Made by a program: the position numbers and the translations under genes
Shown: positions 18,217-26,239 of the stretch, piece after piece
Position numbering within the stretch: the first letter of the stretch is position 1
Layout: each line of letters starts with the position of its first letter
DNA from: an uncultured Bacteroidota bacterium
GTDB taxonomy: Bacteria; Bacteroidota; Bacteroidia; Flavobacteriales; Flavobacteriaceae
DNA: 64,000 bases
Direction of reading: 5' to 3'
Assembly (NCBI GenBank): GCA_902619315.1
Contig: CACNDW010000008.1
Span: forward strand, 1 to 64,000
Notes under the pieces: model-generated
Told to the model about the DNA's origin: nothing
Databases searched by the model: none
The model's input: only the letters and a program-made list of their open reading frames with translations

Positions 18217-20016
18217 TTAATAACCAGGGTTTTGCTTCAGATTAGGATTTTGAGATAAAACATCTAAAGGTAAAGGCCAATAGTAGTGTTTACTCTCATC
18301 AAAAACTGGATTCTCAAAATCAGTTCCCTTATAAATTTCAAGATAAGGAACGCCGTCAATCTCACTTGTTTTGACCGTTGTTTTACCATCTGGATCAAAC
18401 CTTGAGGAATTAGCTGCATCCCATCTCATACCAAAATCTTTGTTTTCAAGTTTTTTACCTTGTCCCCATCTTCTTAGGTCGTTGTATCTATGACCCTCCA
18501 TGAACAATTCAACTCTTCTTTCCCTTCTTATCTCCACAAGCAATGCAGATATTCCATCTGCTGCATAACGCGGATCCATTGGAGGGTTATTAGTCATATG
18601 TACCATTCCATCTCTATCTCTGAGAAGATTAATACTTATATCTAAATCAGCCTGTGAAATACTTCCATTACCAAGCTCAGCTTTTGCTTCTGCATAGTTT
18701 AAAAGAGTTTCAGCGTATCTCATACTAAGCCCTGGAGTAATAGAAGTACTATAACCTGCGTGAGCTGATTTTACATTATAAATTTTGATAATGTGATAAC
18801 CAGTGTATGATTTAAGACCACCGGACATTCCCTGAATACGAGGATAAGTATTGGCACCATAGTCATGATTTCCATATCTGTAGATAGGTTGATCCTCAGG
18901 TAACATAATTGTCTGTCTTAATCTTGGATCTCTGTTTTCCCAAATATCCTCATAAACAGCATCTCCTTTGTAAAGAGGTGATAAACTAATAGGAAGACCG
19001 TCAGAACAAAGATAATCCTCTACCATGTTCTTGGTCATTCCGCCATTGTAACCTCTGTGGTATGACTGAACGTGATTAGCTTTGACTCCTAGCTGATATT
19101 TAACAAAATGAATAACCTCTGAATTATTGTCTATATCTTCCATACTATGGAGCTCATTATATGTTCTGCCGGGAGCACCTTTGTGCAGGCTATATTTGCC
19201 TCCATCCATAAGTTCTTTCGCAGCATCAGCCGCATGAGTGAGCCATGACGTTTCATTTCCAAGTCCATGGTATTTTCTCCATGTTCCTTCCAAGAGACAA
19301 ATTCTTGACTTCATGTGTAGTGCCTGAGATTTTGACAACTTAATTTTATCACCATTATCTCTAATATTTGCTACAGCAAAATTTAGATCCTCAAGAACTT
19401 TATTCATAACGAAATCTCTGGAGTCTCTCGGACCGTTAAGGATATCCTCATCAGCTGTAGTTACCTCTTGTTCTACCCATTGTGCAGTACCAAAATCCCT
19501 GATTAAACGAGCATAGAACATTGCTCTCATTAATCTAGCCTCAGCTTTATAATGGTTTTTCACTGCTTCAGATACATCAGCTTTATCATAATTAGCGAGT
19601 CCTATGTTTACAGCTCGAATTAATGGAAAACCTTCATATCCATACCATCCACCGGGTGCATTCGCATTTTTAGATGAGGGTGCAACAGCCATACCCGCTC
19701 TTATTCGGGCATATGAAGAGTGTCTCCCATGTCTTGGGGCAGTATTGTCTGACATACCATCATAATGTAAATAAGAAATTCTGTGACTATCAAATCGTCT
19801 GTCGTGACCAAACAAAAATGGATATGTCTTATCAGTCTGAACAAGGTTATAAAACCCTTGATTAAATACCATTAAATCATTTTCAGTATTCCAGAAAGAA
19901 GCATTGCTAATTTCGTCTAGCGGCTGTCTTTCAAGAAAGTCGTCATTAAGCTCGCATCCAAAAACTATGAATAAAGCAATAATAATTTTTAATATGTTTC
20001 TTGTTAAATTTTTCAT
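18217..20016 (-). CDS. susD: SusD/RagB-family glycan-binding lipoprotein (first pair)
   Basis: A 599-residue outer-membrane lipoprotein that captures oligosaccharides and forms the lid of the SusC pore. The lipobox is VFGC with the cysteine near residue 21, followed by the family start DDFLERQPLDEISNASFWNT. TPR-like helices are followed by the C-terminal SusD signature YAEAKAELGNG, RRERRVELFMEGHRYNDLRR, and a YYWPLP...NPNLKQNPGY ending. It lies 18 bp after SusC1 and is followed by a strong terminator, so the pair forms its own transcript end. No unusual residues were noticed. Confidence 0.94.
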   Translation of the reverse strand: MKNLTRNILKIIIALFIVFGCELNDDFLERQPLDEISNASFWNTENDLMVFNQGFYNLVQTDKTYPFLFGHDRRFDSHRISYLHYDGMSDNTAPRHGRHSSYARIRAGMAVAPSSKNANAPGGWYGYEGFPLIRAVNIGLANYDKADVSEAVKNHYKAEARLMRAMFYARLIRDFGTAQWVEQEVTTADEDILNGPRDSRDFVMNKVLEDLNFAVANIRDNGDKIKLSKSQALHMKSRICLLEGTWRKYHGLGNETSWLTHAADAAKELMDGGKYSLHKGAPGRTYNELHSMEDIDNNSEVIHFVKYQLGVKANHVQSYHRGYNGGMTKNMVEDYLCSDGLPISLSPLYKGDAVYEDIWENRDPRLRQTIMLPEDQPIYRYGNHDYGANTYPRIQGMSGGLKSYTGYHIIKIYNVKSAHAGYSTSITPGLSMRYAETLLNYAEAKAELGNGSISQADLDISINLLRDRDGMVHMTNNPPMDPRYAADGISALLVEIRRERRVELFMEGHRYNDLRRWGQGKKLENKDFGMRWDAANSSRFDPDGKTTVKTSEIDGVPYLEIYKGTDFENPVFDESKHYYWPLPLDVLSQNPNLKQNPGY

Positions 20017-20034
20017 TTTTTAAAAATTTTAGAA

Positions 20035-23000
20035 TTATAAGCCGATTTTTAAACCAAATGCATGAGTTCTGTTCTTATAATACTCTTGAGTGAGTGTTGG
20101 TCTTACCTCGGGATCAAGTGGAGGTCTCATGTTTGTCTGCTCCCATAAATTTTGTCCAGAATAATAAAGACTTAAAGAATTAACACCAATCTGATCAATA
20201 ATTGTCTGTGGCACTCTATAGCTTAGAGTTAATTGCTTCAACCTAATGTAAGAAGCATCTTGTAAATATCTGTCGTTGACATGATAGTTCTTCTTATCAT
20301 TATATCCAATATGAGGTGCAGGGAAATATGCATTTGGATTTTCAGGTGTCCAAGAGTCTGTAATATAATACCACTCAGCATTTCCTGCATTCCAGGGCCA
20401 AAAGGCATTCCAGTTGTTCGTAGGAGGGAAATAGTCTCCTTTTAGTATCCCTTGGAAAAAAGTGTTTAATGTCCAATTCTTATATCTCAGATCAAGGTTT
20501 AAGCCAAATCGGTAGCGCATGCTTTCATTACCAATTACTCTTCTATCTCCAGTATCAGAAAGAGTATCGTTTCCTCTATCAACAACACCATCATCATCTA
20601 AATCTAAAAAGTTAACATCTCCTGCAGCCCAGTTATCTCCTAAGGCAGACATGTCATTTGCCTGTGCATCAGCATCGTTTTGAAATAATCCTCCTGTTCT
20701 ATAACCCCAAATCTCGCCTATTTGCTGTCCAACGTAATACTCATTTAATGAGCCTGTTGGGTTTTCGTACTTTGTAATTTCAGCTTGACTGTCAGAAAGA
20801 GCAAGTGTTACTCCATAATACCAATCTTGATTCAGTTGATTTTTCCAGGTGGTAGAAAGCTCCCAACCAGTAGTTTTCAAATCAGCTGCATTGGATTTTG
20901 GAGCAGAAGTACCCAGAATATCAGGATAAGAGACCTCCATAAGCATATCTTTTGTTTCTCTTTTAAAAACGTCAAAACTGAGATCTAATCTACTATCAAG
21001 TAAAGTAGCATCAATTCCAAAGTTAGTTGATGCAACGGTTTCCCAAGTTAAATCTGAACTTACAAGACCAGCAGGCGAAACGTAAGGAGCAGCTCCACCA
21101 CTTAACATAAATCTAGAAGTTCCAGATCCCATAGTTGAAATATATGGATACCAATCATTTCCTAAGAGCTGATTTCCAAGCTCACCATATGAGCCCCTAA
21201 TTTTCAATCTGTCAATTACAGAACTAGCTATGTCAGCCATGAAATCCTCCTCGGAAATTACCCAACCTGCAGAAAATGAAGGAAAAAAATCAAACCTACT
21301 GTCAGTTGGGAATCTTGAACTTGCATCATAACGTCCGTTAAGTTCAATAAGGTATTTGTCTTTGAATATATAATTCAATCTGTAAAAAAGACCTCTCAAG
21401 GAAACATGCGATGCACCACTGTAGGTCTCTTGATTTCCAACGGTGGCATTAATATTGGTAATAGATGGTGTGATTAACTCATATGCACGACCAGTCAAAT
21501 AATGTCTATCACCTTTTTCTTGGTTAAATCCAACAAGCGCCTTGAAATAATGATTAGAATTTTCTGGCTCAAAGGTATAGTCTGCATATGCATTGAATAC
21601 ATAATAGAACCTTTTATCATACCTGTTTTGGATGTAATCAGTCCCTGAAAATCCAGTATCATACTCAATATTAGTAAGATCAATTCTATTGCTTGCCTTG
21701 ATAGCACTAATTTTTGTTCTTTGATCCTCATTATATATATATGTATAATTTGGAGAAAACTCAGCTCTAATTTTTAAACCTTTCATTGGTTTAATTGTGA
21801 TACCCTGAGTTGCAACTATATCGGTTTGTTGCATAAGGTCTCTACCTCCTTGTTCAAGATATGGAAGTGGATTTGTTGAAATAAATCGTTTTCCGATGTG
21901 TTCTTCATAATTTGCTCTATCGCCTGGTGTTAAATAATAGGGAAGATCCGGGAAATGAGTGGCTCTTCCACCCATCCGAATAAAAGAGTTAATATTAACA
22001 TCCCAATTATAAAAATGAGGTTCATCATTTTCTTCATGAGTCACAAGAGCTCTTGTGTCCATCTCAAGCCAATCTGTTACCTCATAAGAGACTTTGGCAA
22101 GCATATTATACCTATCAAAATCAATATTATATTCGTCATTATCAATCCAACCTTTTTTCTCAAGGAAACCAAGAGATACATAATAATTAGATTTATCTGT
22201 AGATCCAGAAACACTTAAATTATGTCTTTGCTGTGGCGTCCAATCTTTTAGATACATTTCTTTAAAATCATTGTAACCAACATAAATTAAATCAGTTCCA
22301 TCTCTGTACCATGCATTTTCAGGAGTAGGATTATTGCTGTAAATCTGTGCAGCAGCTAAATAATCATCATCATAACTTGGCGCACCGTTAGTTCGGATAT
22401 TAGCCACGTTTCTTGCAAGGGCATATTGGTATGGATCATCAATTGGGTCCATTAACATAATTGGTTGTCCCCATGCAAATTCAGTTTGAAAGTTAACTCT
22501 CGCTTTTGTTGATTTACCTTTTTTTGTAGTAACAAGTATAACTCCAAATGCAGCTCTTGCACCGTAAATAGCCGCCGAGGAGGCGTCCTTTAAAACACTA
22601 ATACTTTCAATATCATTTGGATTAACACTATTAATGTCCATTGGTACATTGTCAACTAAAATTAGAGGAGTACCTCCATTAATTGACTCAAACCCTCGAA
22701 TATTAAATTCAGGTGAAGTAGTTGGATCTCCATTTCTGATATCAATATTAAGGTTAGGGATAACTCCTTGAAGACCTTCACCAACGTTGACAATTGGACG
22801 ATCATCTAATACTTCGCCTGAAACAGCGGCAACCGCACCAGTAAGGTTTATTTTTTTCTGAGTACCATAACCAGTAACTACAACTTCTTCCAATTCATTA
22901 TCAGCCTCAAGAACCACTGATATGGTATCTTGATTAGCAGATATTGTAAATGTTTGAGTTTGAAATCCAACATAAGAAAGCTCTAAAACATCTCCCTCGC

Positions 23001-23229
23001 TAGCTTGGATTGAAAAATTACCATCAAAATCAGTTGTTACGCCATTGTCTGTACCTTGAACAATAACAGTTGCTCCAGGAAGCGGTCCATCAGAATCAGA
23101 TACTGAACCACTAACTGTTTGTTGTCCCATTAATGCTTGGGAACAAAACAAAACCAAAACCAGAAATAGGCTTCTCCACAAATGACTAAGGAGAGGGTTT
23201 TGATTAAATAAACTTTTTGGGTGAATCAT
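20035..23229 (-). CDS. susC: SusC/RagA-family TonB-dependent receptor (first pair)
   Basis: The outer-membrane pore that imports oligosaccharides using TonB energy. From ATG 23229 it has 1064 residues: a signal peptide (SLFLVLVLFCSQALMG), an N-terminal carboxypeptidase-like domain (VSGSVSDSDGPLPGATV), a TonB box region (EVVVTGYGTQKK), a plug (ISVLKDASSAAIYGARAAFG) and a beta-barrel ending in a C-terminal strand (RTHAFGLKIGL). The frame stays open a further 31 codons to a GTG at 23322, but that codon is inside operator B1, so the ATG is the better start. The untranslated leader is about 110 nt. Two operators precede it. Confidence 0.95.
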   Translation of the reverse strand: MIHPKSLFNQNPLLSHLWRSLFLVLVLFCSQALMGQQTVSGSVSDSDGPLPGATVIVQGTDNGVTTDFDGNFSIQASEGDVLELSYVGFQTQTFTISANQDTISVVLEADNELEEVVVTGYGTQKKINLTGAVAAVSGEVLDDRPIVNVGEGLQGVIPNLNIDIRNGDPTTSPEFNIRGFESINGGTPLILVDNVPMDINSVNPNDIESISVLKDASSAAIYGARAAFGVILVTTKKGKSTKARVNFQTEFAWGQPIMLMDPIDDPYQYALARNVANIRTNGAPSYDDDYLAAAQIYSNNPTPENAWYRDGTDLIYVGYNDFKEMYLKDWTPQQRHNLSVSGSTDKSNYYVSLGFLEKKGWIDNDEYNIDFDRYNMLAKVSYEVTDWLEMDTRALVTHEENDEPHFYNWDVNINSFIRMGGRATHFPDLPYYLTPGDRANYEEHIGKRFISTNPLPYLEQGGRDLMQQTDIVATQGITIKPMKGLKIRAEFSPNYTYIYNEDQRTKISAIKASNRIDLTNIEYDTGFSGTDYIQNRYDKRFYYVFNAYADYTFEPENSNHYFKALVGFNQEKGDRHYLTGRAYELITPSITNINATVGNQETYSGASHVSLRGLFYRLNYIFKDKYLIELNGRYDASSRFPTDSRFDFFPSFSAGWVISEEDFMADIASSVIDRLKIRGSYGELGNQLLGNDWYPYISTMGSGTSRFMLSGGAAPYVSPAGLVSSDLTWETVASTNFGIDATLLDSRLDLSFDVFKRETKDMLMEVSYPDILGTSAPKSNAADLKTTGWELSTTWKNQLNQDWYYGVTLALSDSQAEITKYENPTGSLNEYYVGQQIGEIWGYRTGGLFQNDADAQANDMSALGDNWAAGDVNFLDLDDDGVVDRGNDTLSDTGDRRVIGNESMRYRFGLNLDLRYKNWTLNTFFQGILKGDYFPPTNNWNAFWPWNAGNAEWYYITDSWTPENPNAYFPAPHIGYNDKKNYHVNDRYLQDASYIRLKQLTLSYRVPQTIIDQIGVNSLSLYYSGQNLWEQTNMRPPLDPEVRPTLTQEYYKNRTHAFGLKIGL

Positions 23230-23310
23230 AAATAAAGTTTTAGTTAGAAATTGTTTAATTGTTTTATCAATAATTTTTAAAATAAAAGTTATAATAAATA
23301 ATTTATCTTT

Positions 23311-23322
23311 GTGTGCGTACAC
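23311..23322. promoter_or_regulatory. LacI-type operator, site B1 (GTGTGCGTACAC)
   Basis: Identical to site A at 8575. It lies 81 bp upstream of the SusC1 ATG, and its centre is 22 bp (about two helical turns) from the centre of site B2. The pair could be bound by two dimers on the same face or by one tetramer. Confidence 0.75.
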
Positions 23323-23332
23323 GAAAATTTCC

Positions 23333-23344
23333 GTGTTCGTACAC
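23333..23344. promoter_or_regulatory. LacI-type operator, site B2 (GTGTTCGTACAC)
   Basis: The second copy of the motif in front of SusC1, with a T instead of G at position 5. It lies 9 bp downstream of a -7-like TATATTGC on the minus strand (23354-23361), which is the same spacing class as site A, so it should cover the transcription start. Confidence 0.75.
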
Positions 23345-23572
23345 GTACATTTTGCAATATATTAATTATGTTAACACAAATCCAAAAAAAAATGATATTG
23401 TTTATAATTTTTTGGTATTAAATCATGAATTAGTAGATAATCTCGAATTTGAAAAGATTAAATAAGACAAATAGTTACTTACAGATAAAAGAATTAAAAA
23501 GTTAAAATATAAATTCAAACTAAGTCATCTATATTTAAGTGATTGATTTAATATCTGGTTAATTTTTTAAAA
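23345..23572. other. Very AT-rich intergenic region upstream of susC1 and the 61-residue ORF
   Basis: About 230 bp between operator B2 and the next plus-strand ORF. It holds the possible susC1 promoter at its left end. The rest is AT-rich with poly-A and poly-T runs. I see no coding potential, repeat or structured RNA in it. Confidence 0.5.
23354..23361 (-). promoter_or_regulatory. Possible -7 box TATATTGC for susCD1
   Basis: On the minus strand this reads TATATTGC, an imperfect match to TAnnTTTG. A TTTG lies 21 bp further upstream, in the range expected for the Bacteroidota -33 element. The call rests mainly on its placement just upstream of operator B2. Confidence 0.4.
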
Positions 23573-23758
23573 ATGATTACAATAAAAGACGACTACGGAA
23601 AAGAATATAATGTTACTGATTTAAAAAGGTTTAAAAAACACCTGTTAGATTACCATTCCAAGAATGGAAAAGGAGACAATAGTTTACACGAGGAAAATGG
23701 TTACTGGTTCAGGGTTACTGAGTCGTTTTATGATAAAATAATGTCAATCGTGGAATGA
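23573..23758 (+). CDS. Small 61-residue protein of unknown function
   Basis: A short ORF opening with ATG after an A-rich leader (TTTTTTAAAAATG). The product begins MITIKDDYGKEYNVTDLKRF and ends with a GYWFRVTESFYDKIMSIVE segment. It has no signal peptide or membrane segment and is charged and soluble in appearance. The balanced amino-acid composition and the aromatic C-terminal motif argue that it is a real gene rather than a chance frame. I do not recognise a family. It lies 113 bp before the heparinase-like gene at 23872, on the same strand, and may or may not be co-transcribed with it. Confidence 0.5.
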   Translation: MITIKDDYGKEYNVTDLKRFKKHLLDYHSKNGKGDNSLHEENGYWFRVTESFYDKIMSIVE

Positions 23759-23871
23759 TTTATTGTATACAAAAATCAAAGTCTCACCTGATCAAGAAAT
23801 TTAATATACTTTAAAAATAAATTGTAAAAATGTTATCTATTATATAAAAGACATTTTAATTTTAATAGATT

Positions 23872-26067
23872 ATGATGAACAGATTTTCCAAAACGATTAG
23901 TGAAATAAGTCCATTTAAAATTATAGTTGTGGGTTTATTATACATACAGTTTTTTGGCTGTAGCCCCGAAAGCAATACAAACAACCCGAGTAGCGCAGAA
24001 GATAAATTTGAAATATCCCAGGAAACAGAAAAAAAAGAGGATAACCATCCTTTTTTGATCGTTACAAAAGACATGTTTTCATCTCTTAGGGAAAAATCAG
24101 ACGTCGAACCCTGGAAATCTATGAAAGAAGATGCGATTTCAAGAGCTTCAGAAGCACCAGGAAGTAATAAGTATGGAAGTTTGCAAAAATACGTGAATGC
24201 TGTGGCTTTAGCATACATACTTGATGAATCAAAAAGTGAAGAATATGCTCACAAAGTAAGGGATGTAATTTTAAATAGATTTTCAACACTCGACATAAAA
24301 GAGTCCTCGAGCTGGAGTAATGTAGTTCCTAATATGGGAGCATTTTTCTGCGCAATCCTTGCATTAGATATTGTATACGATGGGCTTTCTTTGGAGGATA
24401 TAAAAAAATGTGAAGATTTGATTTCTGATCGAATTTCAAGGGTAAGTCGATCCGGTTCTTGGAAAACAGCTCGCTATGGCACCCATGGGACTTGGGACAT
24501 ATACAAAGGCGAACGTACTGAGCAGGATGATAGTTACTATTATGCACTTATTAATCAAATTACACCTGATGGCGTTAGTCCTGTTACCAATACTTATGCC
24601 TGGTCAAGGGTTGGCGGAGGTGATAGTAGAGTTTCCAAATCGGGTTACATGGATGTGCTTGAGTTTACCGGAATAGATAAAAGGTATTACAACAATGAAA
24701 GAATACAAAAATTTATGCGTTGGCAATTTGGTTCCAGTATTAATCCTTCCAAAGAGCTTGCCATATTTGGGGATATGTTACCCACAGAGAAAATAGGGAA
24801 TTCAATGTTATATCGTAGGGTAGTAAACTTTGATGACGAAGCCTCAGGTTATGCAGCATGGTATCTTGATGGAGTTGCTGCCGATGGAAATATCCTAACA
24901 TATATCCTTCCAAAAAAAAAGCTTCCTGACCCTGTATTGCCATCAAGTCAAATCTATGAGAATGGTGGAGCTTTTTTCAGGGATAAAGAAGACAGCCCAT
25001 TCGGATTGCACGCGGTTTTGTACAACATTAAATCGCAAAACGAGTGGCACACACACAATGAGGTCAATGGACTTTCACTCTCAGGGTTGGGTAATCGCCT
25101 ATTAGTCAATGGAGGGAGATTGGGTGCGCCCACCAGGGAAGCAAAACTCAATAATACATTGACTATTAATGGAGAAAACCATCAGGGATTTACCGGAGCA
25201 GGTATTGTAGAAGGATTTACGGCTGATGGCTTGGATTACGCGATGGGGCAAGATGGTGATGCTATACGTTTCAAAAACCATTCCAGAAACCTAATTTTGA
25301 TCCAAACCACACCCGATGCTGATGGGTATTTCATTTTATTTGACCAGGTTGATGCTGATCCTGGTGACAAGGTTAAAAATTATCTACATCCTGCAAGTCA
25401 GAACGAAATCACCAACACTGAAAACCTTCGGGAGTACACTGCTCCAATAGATCATTATCCATCCATTCCTGCTGGAATGGTCACTTTTTACTATTTATCA
25501 ACTCCAGAAGCTGTAAATATCGAAAAATCTCAGTCTGCAGTTCCAGACCGTTATCCGGGATACCCAGATCACAATCGCCTGGAATCTGTATACTCAGTCA
25601 ATGATATTGGCGAAAAGTCATTAACCACTCTTATTTTTCCTCATAATCACCTAGTAACAAAACCTACATTTGAAAAATTTTCTTCAGAAGATTTTGAGGG
25701 AATTAAATTTACAAACAGTAACGTTACGGACTATCTCATTTCTTCTGAAAACAATCCAGTAGAATTTGATAATTCCTCATACAAAGGCCACCTATGTTGG
25801 GCAAGAAAAAAAGATAATAAGCTCCTTTCTTTTTTTGTAAAATCAGGCACTAGCTTTTTGGACAATGGTGTCGGTTTTGAGGCTGATAACCCTCTAACAA
25901 TATATGTAAATGGAACCAAAGGTATTGTCATTACCGAAGGGGCTACACTAAAACTAAATGGAAGCGCTCTGGCAGGAGTAAATTTTGATAGCAATGTTAC
26001 TGTAAAAAGTAGTTCAGGGGATCATATCGAAGTAGTATTGGAAAAAGGTCAATATAAATTTCAATAG
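23872..26067 (+). CDS. Heparinase II/III-like lipoprotein (third)
   Basis: A 731-residue lipoprotein (lipobox FFGC, cysteine near residue 27) followed by a Ser/Asn-rich linker. The toroid domain spans about residues 55-330. It contains SSWSNVVPNMGAFFCAIL and a GYMDVLEFTG segment in place of the EGxxYWxYG motif of the first two heparinase-like proteins. The beta-domain begins near residue 390 with NEWHTHNEVNGLSLSGLGNR, so the histidine signature is HTHNE rather than HGHLD. A beta-rich C-terminus ends at residue 731. It is the only one of the four heparinase-like genes on the plus strand, and it converges with GH78. The function is probably glycan elimination, but the altered motifs leave room for another chemistry. 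Confidence 0.82.
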   Translation: MMNRFSKTISEISPFKIIVVGLLYIQFFGCSPESNTNNPSSAEDKFEISQETEKKEDNHPFLIVTKDMFSSLREKSDVEPWKSMKEDAISRASEAPGSNKYGSLQKYVNAVALAYILDESKSEEYAHKVRDVILNRFSTLDIKESSSWSNVVPNMGAFFCAILALDIVYDGLSLEDIKKCEDLISDRISRVSRSGSWKTARYGTHGTWDIYKGERTEQDDSYYYALINQITPDGVSPVTNTYAWSRVGGGDSRVSKSGYMDVLEFTGIDKRYYNNERIQKFMRWQFGSSINPSKELAIFGDMLPTEKIGNSMLYRRVVNFDDEASGYAAWYLDGVAADGNILTYILPKKKLPDPVLPSSQIYENGGAFFRDKEDSPFGLHAVLYNIKSQNEWHTHNEVNGLSLSGLGNRLLVNGGRLGAPTREAKLNNTLTINGENHQGFTGAGIVEGFTADGLDYAMGQDGDAIRFKNHSRNLILIQTTPDADGYFILFDQVDADPGDKVKNYLHPASQNEITNTENLREYTAPIDHYPSIPAGMVTFYYLSTPEAVNIEKSQSAVPDRYPGYPDHNRLESVYSVNDIGEKSLTTLIFPHNHLVTKPTFEKFSSEDFEGIKFTNSNVTDYLISSENNPVEFDNSSYKGHLCWARKKDNKLLSFFVKSGTSFLDNGVGFEADNPLTIYVNGTKGIVITEGATLKLNGSALAGVNFDSNVTVKSSSGDHIEVVLEKGQYKFQ

Positions 26068-26239
26068 CTCAAGATAATAGTATAACTCTTTAATCTAATA
26101 GCTTAAATAAATCATTTAAAAGGACCATAAAGTTTATCCTTATGGATTTAAAATATTTTACATCTTTTAGCGCAAGTAAATTTTCAAACAAATAATCAAT
26201 TAGGTAATTATATAAGTTAAATGTTTAAAATTCTTTTTG

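Noticed and set aside
23230..23322. 31-residue N-terminal extension of SusC1 from a GTG codon
   Set aside because: The GTG is part of operator B1, and the extension precedes a normal signal peptide starting at ATG 23229, so it is probably untranslated leader.
23862..24218. 118-residue minus-strand ORF over the start of the third heparinase-like gene
   Set aside because: Opposite the lipoprotein signal and toroid of a real gene. It has no features of its own.
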